DNA from: an uncultured Prevotella sp.
Lineage (GTDB): Bacteria; Bacteroidota; Bacteroidia; Bacteroidales; Bacteroidaceae
Length of the DNA: 36,917 nucleotides
Reading direction: 5' to 3'
Assembly (NCBI GenBank): GCA_900555035.1
Contig: USJX01000024.1
Location: 1-36,917, forward strand
The notes beneath the pieces are model-generated. The model ran no database searches. It was not told the DNA's origin and saw nothing but the letters and a program-made list of their open reading frames with translations. The position numbers and the translations under genes are program-made. Below, piece after piece: positions 16,982-26,736 of this stretch. Each line of letters opens with the position of its first letter. Positions within the stretch are counted from its first letter, which is position 1.

Positions 16982-19621
16982 ATGATAAACAAGAAACCTA
17001 GAATCCGGAAAACAAGTGCCAAGGCGTTCATCGCCTTGGTCTTGCTGGCTGGCTCAGGATTGACACAGTCTTGTACGCAGGATGTGTTGGAAGGTCAGCC
17101 GTCATGGTTGGGTAACTCTATTTATGAGCAGCTCCAGAACTATGGCAATTATGGCTATACGATTCGTCTGATTGATGATTTGGGTCAGACGGCAGTGTTG
17201 AACAGAACGGGTAGCAAGACCCTCTTTGTGGCGGATGATGCTGCTTTCGATGAATTCTTCAAGTCGAACGACTGGGGCGTGCGTCGTTATGAAGATCTTT
17301 CTACCGGTCAGAAGAAAATCCTGCTCAACAGTGCGATGATCAACAACGCTTATCTCATCGAACTGCTGAGTAACCTGCAGGGCAATCCACCGCAGGAAGG
17401 TTTATGCATGCGTCGTGAAACAGCCGTTTCGGTGCTCGACTCCGTATCCCGAATCATGCCTGCCGACATGCCTGCCACCGAATATTGGGACAAACACAGA
17501 GGCAATGCCAAGGGCATTGTGCTGTTGCGCGACAACACCGGCAAGCCGATGATTCATTTCCTGCCTGCCTACATGCAGTATAATAAAATTACATCCAACG
17601 ACCTCAGTATCCTGACCAACGGAGCCTCAAATTCCGTTTCCGACTCCTGGGTCAACGGTAAGAAGGTTGTAGAGAGCGACATTACCTGTAAGAATGGATA
17701 TCTGCATAAGGTAGATGGCGTGATGGTGCAGTCGGACAATATGGCGCAGATTATCAACCGTCATGCTAATATGAGCATTTTTGCCCGCATGATGAACCGC
17801 TTCTCGGCACCTTATTATGATGACGCTGCTACCAAGGAATACAACCGACTGTATAACAACACCGACTCCGTGTTCACACTGAAGTATTTTGCTTCATCCG
17901 GCAATACTGGCAGTTACGGTTCGCCGAAGCAGGGCGAAGTAAATACCGACCCTTCAGACAGAACCGTAGAAGCCAAGCTGCTCTTCGACCCGGGCTGGAA
18001 CCAGTATTTCCCTTCGGGTTCTTCTGATAAAGACCTGCATTATGACTGCGGAGCGATGCTCGTACCATCCGATCAGGCACTCAACGAGTGGTGGAATGCC
18101 GGCGGCAAGGTGCTGCAGGAAATGTATGGCTCCTGGGATGAGGTGCCAGCCAAGGTGCTCGTGAAGCTCCTGAACATCGGCATGATCAATTCCTTCTCCG
18201 AGACGGTGCCTTCCAAGTTCGGCAACATCGTAGATAACACCACCAAGACATCGATTGGCGTGACTCCTGCCGATGTGGATAGCTGCTTCATGGGTTGCAA
18301 CGGTGTGGTTTATCTTACCAACAAGGTATTTCCTCCTGCCGATTATTCATCCGTTTCCTTCCCAGCCCTGGTGAACGAGAAGACGATGAACGTTATCTAT
18401 TGGGGCATTTCCAGCATTCCAAACAATTCGTTCGAGCCATATCTCAACTCCATGGATTCTTATTACAGTTTCTTCATCCCAACCAATACGGCGATGCTGG
18501 AGTATGTGGATCCATGTTCATACGGCAACACCACGCAGGTGCTCTATCAGTTCTACTTTGACAATGACTCAAAGAGAGTGAAGGCGTATAGATTCAAGTA
18601 TGACTTGGTCAACCATACCATAGGTGAGCAACTGACCGATGCTACCGATGCACAGGTAGAGAACCGACTGGTTGATTTGATTAACAACCTGATAGTTGTT
18701 GGCGATGTAGAGGATGGAAAGGCCTATTACAAGACCAAGAGTGGTGGCTATCTCAAGATAACGAACCCTGGCAATGTGGGAACGATGACTGTAGCAGGAG
18801 GCTTGCAGGTAGAGCAGGGTGGCTCCGTGACGATTCAGAGCATCACCGACAAGAGCAAGGACGGCAATGGTAAGTCTTATATCATGAACGAAGCCATGCC
18901 GATGACCAGCCAGAAGTCTGTTTATTCCATCTTGAAGGCGCATCCGGAGTTCTCTAAGTTCTACGATCTGATTGCAGGTTCTGGTTCTGTTTCCTCAAAA
19001 GATGCCCTTATGATAGCCAAGAGTGGTTCCAACACTTGCGCAGACATGAACATCTCGCTCTTCGATGCCTACAATTACACTGTTTATGTGCCAACCAACG
19101 AGGCGATAGAGAAACTGCATGCAGAGGGATATTTGCCATATTGGACTGATGTAGAGAATCTTACCGTAGATGATTTCGGAGGTAACAACAATAAGTTTAA
19201 GGAAGCAAAAACCGCTCTGGCAGCTCGCATCATCAATTTCCTGAAATATCACATCCAGGATAATTCTGTTATCATCGGTGGTGCAGACAATGCAAATGTG
19301 AAGTTCGAGACTTTTACTAATAATCCGGCCAACAAGCGTTTCTATAGTATCATGGTTACTTCGGATAAGGACAAGCTTGAGGTAACCGACCAGATGGGAA
19401 CTCATTGCTCAGTGGTCAAGACACCTGGTCTTTACAACATCCAGGGCCGTGAGTATTGGATCAAGAACAAAGATAAGGAAAATGATGTTATCTACAACGC
19501 TTCTGATGTAGTGGTACACCAGATTAACGGAGCTTTGATCTATAACCAGAAAGAGCAGCTCAACAGTTGGAGAGAACTCATCGGACTGTCAACTTCTAAA
19601 AGTAAAGCAAGGAGAAGATAA
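16982..19621 (+). CDS. Lipoprotein with four FAS1 (fasciclin) domains
   Basis: Outer-membrane lipoprotein of 879 residues; the lipobox LTQSC places the lipidated cysteine at C31. Four FAS1 modules can be recognised by their helix-entry motif: KTLFVADDAAF (about residue 80), CGAMLVPSDQAL (about 360), YSFFIPTNTAM (about 500) and YTVYVPTNEAI (about 695), each followed by an H-rich or N-rich second half. FAS1 domains are adhesion modules; in Bacteroidota they occur in PUL lipoproteins next to SusC/SusD, where surface glycan-binding proteins usually sit. It lies 53 bp after the metallopeptidase gene and only 3 bp before the first SusC, so it is in the same transcript. Binding role is inferred. Position upstream of SusC is unusual. 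Confidence 0.75.
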   Translation: MINKKPRIRKTSAKAFIALVLLAGSGLTQSCTQDVLEGQPSWLGNSIYEQLQNYGNYGYTIRLIDDLGQTAVLNRTGSKTLFVADDAAFDEFFKSNDWGVRRYEDLSTGQKKILLNSAMINNAYLIELLSNLQGNPPQEGLCMRRETAVSVLDSVSRIMPADMPATEYWDKHRGNAKGIVLLRDNTGKPMIHFLPAYMQYNKITSNDLSILTNGASNSVSDSWVNGKKVVESDITCKNGYLHKVDGVMVQSDNMAQIINRHANMSIFARMMNRFSAPYYDDAATKEYNRLYNNTDSVFTLKYFASSGNTGSYGSPKQGEVNTDPSDRTVEAKLLFDPGWNQYFPSGSSDKDLHYDCGAMLVPSDQALNEWWNAGGKVLQEMYGSWDEVPAKVLVKLLNIGMINSFSETVPSKFGNIVDNTTKTSIGVTPADVDSCFMGCNGVVYLTNKVFPPADYSSVSFPALVNEKTMNVIYWGISSIPNNSFEPYLNSMDSYYSFFIPTNTAMLEYVDPCSYGNTTQVLYQFYFDNDSKRVKAYRFKYDLVNHTIGEQLTDATDAQVENRLVDLINNLIVVGDVEDGKAYYKTKSGGYLKITNPGNVGTMTVAGGLQVEQGGSVTIQSITDKSKDGNGKSYIMNEAMPMTSQKSVYSILKAHPEFSKFYDLIAGSGSVSSKDALMIAKSGSNTCADMNISLFDAYNYTVYVPTNEAIEKLHAEGYLPYWTDVENLTVDDFGGNNNKFKEAKTALAARIINFLKYHIQDNSVIIGGADNANVKFETFTNNPANKRFYSIMVTSDKDKLEVTDQMGTHCSVVKTPGLYNIQGREYWIKNKDKENDVIYNASDVVVHQINGALIYNQKEQLNSWRELIGLSTSKSKARRR

Positions 19622-19624
19622 TTT

Positions 19625-22600
19625 ATGAACACAAAATATAAATCTACGATATTGACACTGCTTTGTGCCTCTGCCTTGGGAGTGTCGGCGCAGGACCTTA
19701 CGGCTGTGCATGGTGTTGTGAACGATGAGATTGGTGCCATCATCGGTGCTTCTGTCTGCGAGATTGACGGAAGTGGACGTATCATTGAATCAACGGTTAC
19801 GGATGTCAATGGTAACTTCTCAATGAAAGTGCGCAACCCGAAGAATAAAATCCGTTTTAGCTACGTGGGATATAAGACCATCTCCATGGCTATTAACAAG
19901 TCGGAATACAACATCATGTTGACTTCTGATACGCAGATTGAAGCTGTGACTGTTACTGCCAAGCGCCGTTTGAACGCCGGTGGTCTGGCCATTCCGGAAC
20001 GAGAGTTGTCGTACGCTACACAGACCATCTCTGCCAAGCAGTTCGAAGGACTAGGACTGAACACGGTGGATGAGGCGCTGCAGGGACGTATTTCGGGCTT
20101 GGACATCGTTTCTGTTTCAGGTAACCTGGGAGCAGGAACCAGTATGCGCTTGCGCGGTTCATCTTCTGTAAGTTCACTGACCAGCAGCAATCCGCTGATT
20201 GTGGTGAACGGCAACACCTGGAATGTGGATATGAGCAACTTTGATGTGAAGAATGCCAACGATGAGCAGTTCTCGCAGTTGCTTAATATCAACCCTGAAG
20301 ATATTGCCAGCATCACCGTGCTGAAGGATGCTGCTGCCACTGCCATCTATGGTTCGCAGGGTGCCAACGGTGTCATCGAGATTACCACCAAGCGTGGTTC
20401 TCGTGGAAAACCGCAGCTCACTTACTCGCTCCGTCTCACGGGTACTCATCAGCCTAAGGGCTACAAGCTGCTGAATGGCGATGACTACACCATGCTGCTG
20501 AAGGAAAGTTACTTCAATCCGGAGCAGAGTGACAAGGCGTCTAATATTCCTGAGTTGAACTATGACCCTACTTATTCGGAATACGAACAGTATAACAACA
20601 ATACTGATTGGATTGATGCCGTCACCCAGTTTGGTTTGCGCCAGAACCACTACTTGTCTGTAACCGGTGGTGGTGAGAAGGCTACCTTCCGTATTGCCGG
20701 AGGTTTCGACCATGAGACGGGTTCTGTCATCAAGCAGCAGTTGGACCGTTTCGCTACCCGTGTGGCATTAGACTACTATGTGAGCGACCGCATCAAGATT
20801 TCCACCAACTTCGCCTTGACTTACACCAAGAACAAGAAGAATTACGACGATCTCTTGTCGCTGGCTTACAAGAAGATGCCTAATATGGGCATTTACGAGC
20901 AAGATGCCGTGACAGGTGCAGACACCAATCGCTACTACACCATGTTGCAGTCGGCTTCCAGTGTCTTCAATGATGACCAGAAACTGTATGTCAATCCGGT
21001 GGCGAGTGCCAATCTTGCCAAGTTTGACGACCGGACTTACGACATCACCCCAGAGTTTGAGTTGAATTATCACCTGCTGGGCATGGACGAAGATCACACC
21101 CAGTTGAACTGGCAGGGTCGTGTGTATATGAACATCTTCAATGAGTATGTAGATAAGTTCTATCCTAACGAACTGGTCACCATTCCATGGTCAAATGGTG
21201 TAAACCTCTCCAACTCTAGCAGCAACAAGAGTGTGGCGTTCAATACCAAGCAGACACTCACATTCATTCCGGCGTTCAAGAACAAAGACCACTCCCTGAT
21301 GGCTTTGGCTCGTTTCGAGTTGACATCAGGTAGTTCTAATGGTCAGGGCACGGATGGAAGTGGTCTTCCTGCAGGAGGAATCACCAGTCCAGATGCGGGT
21401 GGTATTATCTCGGGCTTGAGTTCCAGCTTCAGCCAGTGGCGTTCGATGTTCTATACGTTCTCTACCCACTATGCCTACAAGGGACGTTATATGTTCGACT
21501 TTTCGGTACGTGCAGATGGAACGACCAAGTTTGGTCCCGACCGTCGCTGGGGCTATTTCCCAGCTGTGTCATTGCGATGGAATGTGGTGGATGAGCCTTG
21601 GATGAAGCCAACGGCTAAATGGCTTTCCATGTTGAGTATCCGTCCTAGCTGGGGCGTGGTGGGCAACCAGCCTAATGCCGACTATCTCTATGCCAGCAAA
21701 TATGCTACAAGCGACCGCTATCTGGATGCTTCTACCATGAGGCCAATCAACGTGAAGCTTACCGATTTGCGTTGGGAGAAGAAAGAATCATATAATGTAG
21801 GTATGGATTTCGGCTTCTGGGAAGATAAGCTGACGGCAACCATCGACTGGTACACTGAGACCACCCGGGATATGTTGATGAACGATGTTCGCATTCCTTC
21901 CAACACAGGTTACTATACCTTGGCTTACAAGAACGTGGGTTCCATGCGCAACACGGGTTGGGAGTTGAATCTCAATACCAACAAGCTCATGAAGTTCGGC
22001 AAGAAGTTCTGGATGGATGTCAATGTAACATTGGGTAACAACAAGAACGAGATTCTTACAATGGATCCGCAAATCCTGGAAACCCTCAACTCAACCTTTG
22101 CTTATGGCAATCGCGAGGTATTGCAGCGTGTGCAGGTTCACAATCCTTTCGGTGCCATCTATGGCTTCCGTAGCAAGGGCGTTTACCAGTATCAGTATGA
22201 TACCTTTGCCAAAATGACCACCGAAGAGCAGCAAGCATTCCTGGCTTCTGGCAAGACAGCTCCTGTAGCCCGGAAAAAGGATGGTAGCGTTATTTATGAT
22301 GACAAGGGAAAACCGGTTCGCATGATGTATAATTACTCCAACAATGCCAATGCCAAGAACTACAAGTTCAGAGGTGGTGATGCTATCTATGAGGATATCA
22401 ATGAAGATGGAAACATCAATGAGCTCGATATCGTTTATTTGGGAAGCTCCCTGCCAAAGCTGACGGGTGGATTCGGTTTCAACTTCAACTATGGCAACTG
22501 GAAACTCAATGCGCAGTTTAATTATCGTATAGGCAACAAGGTGCTCAATCTCAACCGTCTCGATGCTGAAGCCATGGTCAACAACAATAACCAGAGTCAG

Positions 22601-22951
22601 GCTGTGAACTACAGATGGCGCAAGGAAGGCGATATTACTTCTATCCCAAGAGCCATGTATGGAACAGCTTCCAACTACAATACACTGATAAGCGACCGCT
22701 TTGTGGAGGATGGTTCCTTCCTGCGTCTCAACTATCTGCAGCTTTCTTACGCCTTCAACCAGACGTGGGTGAAGAAAGCCATAGGCTTGCGAGGCTTGCG
22801 CTTCTACATGAGTGCCAACAACCTGTTCTGCCTGACCAAATATACGGGAGCCGATCCTGAGGTGGGCTATGGCAGCTATGGTGCTTCTGTGGATTCAGGT
22901 CAGACTCCTCGCGCTAAATCATATACATTAGGTTTAACAGTTGATTTTTAA
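19625..22951 (+). CDS. susC: SusC-family TonB-dependent transporter, first copy
   Basis: Outer-membrane beta-barrel of 1108 residues that imports oligosaccharides (or glycopeptides) using TonB energy, together with the SusD lipoprotein encoded 10 bp downstream. Signal peptide about 1-22 (GVSAQ). A carboxypeptidase-regulatory-like domain spans about 25-105 (VHGVVNDEIGAIIGASV to FSYVGYKT), then a TonB-box-like EAVTVTA at about 105-111, the plug at about 125-255 (LQGRISGLDIVS, NPLIVVNGNTW, YGSQGANGVIEITTKRG), and the barrel to the C-terminus ending in the expected aromatic residue (LGLTVDF). Intact, with no frameshift. Confidence 0.95.
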   Translation: MNTKYKSTILTLLCASALGVSAQDLTAVHGVVNDEIGAIIGASVCEIDGSGRIIESTVTDVNGNFSMKVRNPKNKIRFSYVGYKTISMAINKSEYNIMLTSDTQIEAVTVTAKRRLNAGGLAIPERELSYATQTISAKQFEGLGLNTVDEALQGRISGLDIVSVSGNLGAGTSMRLRGSSSVSSLTSSNPLIVVNGNTWNVDMSNFDVKNANDEQFSQLLNINPEDIASITVLKDAAATAIYGSQGANGVIEITTKRGSRGKPQLTYSLRLTGTHQPKGYKLLNGDDYTMLLKESYFNPEQSDKASNIPELNYDPTYSEYEQYNNNTDWIDAVTQFGLRQNHYLSVTGGGEKATFRIAGGFDHETGSVIKQQLDRFATRVALDYYVSDRIKISTNFALTYTKNKKNYDDLLSLAYKKMPNMGIYEQDAVTGADTNRYYTMLQSASSVFNDDQKLYVNPVASANLAKFDDRTYDITPEFELNYHLLGMDEDHTQLNWQGRVYMNIFNEYVDKFYPNELVTIPWSNGVNLSNSSSNKSVAFNTKQTLTFIPAFKNKDHSLMALARFELTSGSSNGQGTDGSGLPAGGITSPDAGGIISGLSSSFSQWRSMFYTFSTHYAYKGRYMFDFSVRADGTTKFGPDRRWGYFPAVSLRWNVVDEPWMKPTAKWLSMLSIRPSWGVVGNQPNADYLYASKYATSDRYLDASTMRPINVKLTDLRWEKKESYNVGMDFGFWEDKLTATIDWYTETTRDMLMNDVRIPSNTGYYTLAYKNVGSMRNTGWELNLNTNKLMKFGKKFWMDVNVTLGNNKNEILTMDPQILETLNSTFAYGNREVLQRVQVHNPFGAIYGFRSKGVYQYQYDTFAKMTTEEQQAFLASGKTAPVARKKDGSVIYDDKGKPVRMMYNYSNNANAKNYKFRGGDAIYEDINEDGNINELDIVYLGSSLPKLTGGFGFNFNYGNWKLNAQFNYRIGNKVLNLNRLDAEAMVNNNNQSQAVNYRWRKEGDITSIPRAMYGTASNYNTLISDRFVEDGSFLRLNYLQLSYAFNQTWVKKAIGLRGLRFYMSANNLFCLTKYTGADPEVGYGSYGASVDSGQTPRAKSYTLGLTVDF

Positions 22952-22961
22952 ACGAAAGATT

Positions 22962-24683
22962 ATGAAACTGAAAAATAAGATATTGACAATCGGTGTAGCC
23001 GGAGTGTTGGGGATGGGCCTTACTTCCTGTTCCGACTTCCTGACTATCGAGCCGCTCAATGAAATAGTACAGGACAAGTTCTGGAACAGCAAGAGCGATG
23101 TCGAGAATATCGTGATGGGATGTTATTCTGCCATGCAGTCGCAGACCATCATCGACCGCATGATTATCTGGGGCGAATCTCGTTCAGACAATATGGTGGG
23201 CGGAACCAACATCGCCAACAACGAGAGCTTGCTCAACGTGTTCAAGGAGAATATCAATGCCAAGAATGCCTATACCTCGTGGGGTGAATTCTATGACATC
23301 ATCAACCGATGCAACCTGGTGCTGCTCTATGCGCCAGAGGTGGCTCAGAAAGACCCTAACTATTCTGAGAGTGAGTTGAATGCCACCCGTGCCGAGGTTT
23401 CTGCCATCCGCGACTTGATGTACTTCTATCTGATTCGTGCGTTCAGAGACGTGCCTTACACCACCGAGGCTTTTGTGGATGATTCACAGAAGATGGACCT
23501 TCCTGCCACTCCGTTTGATGAGGTGCTCAATAACCTGATTGCCGATTTGGAAAGTGTGCGTCCGTATGCTGTGACAAAATATCCGGAAAACAAACCGCTT
23601 TATCAGTTTGGCCGCATCACCCGTGACTGCATTGATGCCATGCTCTGCGATATGTATCTGTGGAAGCAGGACTATTCCAATGCCGTGAAGTATGCCGACT
23701 ATGTGCTGGAGAGCAAGACCAAGGAATTCAAAGGTGGCAATATTTCGATGGGAGGAGGCGCCTCTCTCACAGGTAAGCTGTTTGAAGGTTATCCGCTGCT
23801 TTGCGATAAAAACCTGATAACCGGCGGTAGCTATGGTTGGTCATACGGACTGATTTATAGTGCTGAAGGGTGCAAGGAGAATATCTTTGAGCTGCTTTAC
23901 GACAAGTCGGAGACGATGCTCTCTAACGGAAGCGTTTCCTATTTGTATGGTAACCAGACCGAAGCCGGCATCATCAAGCCTGCCGATTTCATAGGCAGCG
24001 ATGTGGAAGACCAGCAGTTTAAGGTGTTCAAGGACAAGTACGACCTCCGCTATTACCAAAATATAGAAAAGGTAAGCACCTCTGTCTATGGAATCCAGAA
24101 AATTGCCAGTTCGGATGTTGTCGTAACTGCAAGTGCTGCCGACATTAAATCAATAGGTATCAGGTATGACAAGAGCAACTGCTATGCTCCTTGGGTTATC
24201 TATCGCACGGCAGACGTGATGCTCATGAAGGCTGAGGCTCTTACCCAGCTGGTAAAGTCAGACCCACAGACCGATGAGGAGAAGGCACAGAACGATTCGT
24301 TGCTGAAGGCAGCCTACGAAATCGTGAATGTCATAGAAAAGCGTTCTTCCTTTGCCGGCAATTATGAGAGCATTCCTTACGACAGCTATTCAAGCAAGAA
24401 CCAGATGGAGGAACTCGTGCTGCAGGAACGCCAGCGTGAATTGATGTTCGAAGGCAAACGATGGTTCGACCTGGTGCGCAAGGCACGCCGTGACGGAAAG
24501 ACCAACTTCCTGGTGAACAAGGTTCAGCAGAAGGGTTCAGACAATGGTGGTGTGGTGCAAACCAAGCTGGCGAAGATGGATGGTCTCTATTGGCCTTACA
24601 ACAACGATGAACTCAAGGTGAATGGAAACCTGGTTCAGAATCCTTCGTATGGCTCTGGAAGTGCTACTACTGATAGTAAATAA
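22962..24683 (+). CDS. susD: SusD-family glycan-binding lipoprotein, first copy
   Basis: Surface lipoprotein of 573 residues acting as the lid of the SusC transporter. Lipobox LTSC gives C23. Start of the mature protein (SDFLTIEPLNEIVQDKFW) and C-terminal motif (ERQRELMFEGKRWFDLVRKA) are typical of the RagB/SusD family. The ATG at 22962 is chosen over an upstream TTG at 22941 that overlaps the end of the SusC gene. The next gene begins 6 bp after the stop. Confidence 0.94.
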   Translation: MKLKNKILTIGVAGVLGMGLTSCSDFLTIEPLNEIVQDKFWNSKSDVENIVMGCYSAMQSQTIIDRMIIWGESRSDNMVGGTNIANNESLLNVFKENINAKNAYTSWGEFYDIINRCNLVLLYAPEVAQKDPNYSESELNATRAEVSAIRDLMYFYLIRAFRDVPYTTEAFVDDSQKMDLPATPFDEVLNNLIADLESVRPYAVTKYPENKPLYQFGRITRDCIDAMLCDMYLWKQDYSNAVKYADYVLESKTKEFKGGNISMGGGASLTGKLFEGYPLLCDKNLITGGSYGWSYGLIYSAEGCKENIFELLYDKSETMLSNGSVSYLYGNQTEAGIIKPADFIGSDVEDQQFKVFKDKYDLRYYQNIEKVSTSVYGIQKIASSDVVVTASAADIKSIGIRYDKSNCYAPWVIYRTADVMLMKAEALTQLVKSDPQTDEEKAQNDSLLKAAYEIVNVIEKRSSFAGNYESIPYDSYSSKNQMEELVLQERQRELMFEGKRWFDLVRKARRDGKTNFLVNKVQQKGSDNGGVVQTKLAKMDGLYWPYNNDELKVNGNLVQNPSYGSGSATTDSK

Positions 24684-24689
24684 TAAAAA

Positions 24690-26714
24690 ATGACGAAAAT
24701 GAAAAACAAGATGAAATATGGACTGATGCTGATGATAGGGCTGTGGATGACGGCCTCCGTCATGTCAAGCTGCTCTGATGAGCCTGATAAGTCCAACTTT
24801 TATACATTCAAGGGGCAGATGGTAAGCGACTACCTGTTGAGCAACCAAGACTTCAGCGAGTTCTCTCTTATCCTGGAACGTGCGGGCATGATGAAGCAGA
24901 TGTCGGCTTATGGTGCCTATACCTGTTTTGCGCCAACCAATGAGGCTATCAATCGCTATTTGAGCAAGAAGGGATTAAGTTCGGTGAACGAACTCTCTGA
25001 GGCCGACTGCGATACGATCGCTCGCACCCATCTCATCAGCAACATGTATGCTACCTCTGACATGAACACGGGTGTTATCTCCACTCCTAACATGAACCGT
25101 CGTTATATAGAGGTGACTCATGGATTGGACAAGGATAGCAATGCCGTAGTGTTTCTTAACAGAACATCGCACATCATCTATGAGTTGCAGGATGACTCTG
25201 TAGAGAATGGTATCATGCAGCCGGTGAGCGAGGTGCTGGAAAACAGCAACCGCATGTTGCCAGACGTGATGGAGGAGAATAAGAAAATCTCTCTCTTCTC
25301 TGAGGCTCTCACCGCTACGGGCTTGGCAATCTTGATGAGAAACACCTATCGAGATGCAGATTATGACCCGGAGAAATATCCTCGTTATAAATATACATCG
25401 CATGTCAACAAGGAGACTGCCACTGTTCCAGACACCAAGGAGTATGGTTTCACAGCCTTTGTGCCTACCGATTCTATCTTGGCAAACAAGTATGGCATTC
25501 ACTCGCTGCTAGACCTTTACAAGAAGTCATGTGAAATATATGATGTCATGTATCCGGAGGATGTGAGCAAGGAAGGACACAGCTTTGAGAACCTGACAGA
25601 CAGCGTGAACCCTCTGCGCCGCTTCATGGAATATCATATTCTGAACCGCAAGATTCAAGGCTGGAACTATCTCACCCCGCTGAATGACATCGGTATCATG
25701 ACCGCCCTGATGAACCCGGTGGATTGGTATGAGACTCTGTTGCCACATACCATGATGAAGGTAGAGAAACTCACCGTGCTGAAGTATGCTGATGCCGACC
25801 AGATGCGTGAACGTTACATCAATCGCCGCCGAGACGATGAATACAGAGTGCGTGGTGCGATGATTCAGAAGAGCGTGGAGAATGAGTATTCCAACCAAGC
25901 AATCAATGGATGGTATTTCTATGTGGATGACATCCTTGCCTTCGACGAGACCACTCGCGACATCGTGGATAACTGCCGCATCCGTATGGACTTCTCTACC
26001 ATCTTCCCGGAATTGGAGACTAATGGCATCCGACAGAACGGAAACGTGAAGCAGCAGGACCCTGAATATGACGAAACAGGTAAGTATGGTAGAAACTATT
26101 ACTTCCCTAACGGATACCTGAAAGGCGTAAAGAGCACAGGTTATTTCGTTTATCGTCGTCCTCACGATTACTACGATTCCTACGAGGGAGATGAGTTCAA
26201 CCTCTTTGGAAATTTCGACATCGAGTTCAAGCTGCCTCCTGTACCATACGAGGGAGATTGGCAGATTCGATTGGGTTATGCGGCTGAATCTACCCGTGGT
26301 ATTGCCCAGATTTACTATGATGGCAAACCGCAGGGCATTCCTCTGGATATGACCAAGGACTTGACCGATGCTTCCCTGCTCGGAGCCGAGTGGGTGCAGG
26401 ACTATGCAAGCATGAGCGATGCAGAGAAGTCGGCAGATTATAAGAACCTGAAAAACAAGGGATATTATCGTGGTGCCATGGGCGGTTATCGCTATGATGG
26501 AGCCGGAGCGAGCACCTATCGCCAGTTTGTTACGGTTCAGATGACTCTTCGCCGTGTGCTCTGTACCGTGCATGTCGATCCGAAGAAAGACCATTACCTG
26601 CGTATCCGTTGCGTCTCTACAGGTAAGACCGAGTTTGACCTCGACTATCTGGAACTCGTACCAAAGAGCGTATATGGTGTGACGGATGGCAACAGCATGG
26701 AAGATCCATTGTAA
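24690..26714 (+). CDS. Lipoprotein with two FAS1 domains and a C-terminal sandwich
   Basis: Lipoprotein of 674 residues; lipobox VMSSC gives C28. Two FAS1 modules show the motifs YTCFAPTNEAINRYL (about residue 78) and GFTAFVPTDSILANK (about 253), the latter followed by LRRFMEYHILNRK. Residues about 450-665 are different: beta-rich, with many aromatics (YFVYRRPHDYYDSYEG, DWQIRLGYAAES, HYLRIRCVSTGK, FDLDYLELVP), like a carbohydrate-binding beta-sandwich. It occupies the position right after SusD where SusE/SusF-type surface glycan-binding proteins are normally encoded. ATG at 24699 is an alternative start. Function as a substrate-capturing protein is inferred. Confidence 0.75.
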   Translation: MTKMKNKMKYGLMLMIGLWMTASVMSSCSDEPDKSNFYTFKGQMVSDYLLSNQDFSEFSLILERAGMMKQMSAYGAYTCFAPTNEAINRYLSKKGLSSVNELSEADCDTIARTHLISNMYATSDMNTGVISTPNMNRRYIEVTHGLDKDSNAVVFLNRTSHIIYELQDDSVENGIMQPVSEVLENSNRMLPDVMEENKKISLFSEALTATGLAILMRNTYRDADYDPEKYPRYKYTSHVNKETATVPDTKEYGFTAFVPTDSILANKYGIHSLLDLYKKSCEIYDVMYPEDVSKEGHSFENLTDSVNPLRRFMEYHILNRKIQGWNYLTPLNDIGIMTALMNPVDWYETLLPHTMMKVEKLTVLKYADADQMRERYINRRRDDEYRVRGAMIQKSVENEYSNQAINGWYFYVDDILAFDETTRDIVDNCRIRMDFSTIFPELETNGIRQNGNVKQQDPEYDETGKYGRNYYFPNGYLKGVKSTGYFVYRRPHDYYDSYEGDEFNLFGNFDIEFKLPPVPYEGDWQIRLGYAAESTRGIAQIYYDGKPQGIPLDMTKDLTDASLLGAEWVQDYASMSDAEKSADYKNLKNKGYYRGAMGGYRYDGAGASTYRQFVTVQMTLRRVLCTVHVDPKKDHYLRIRCVSTGKTEFDLDYLELVPKSVYGVTDGNSMEDPL

Positions 26715-26736
26715 AGAACAAATAATCTCAAGAAAT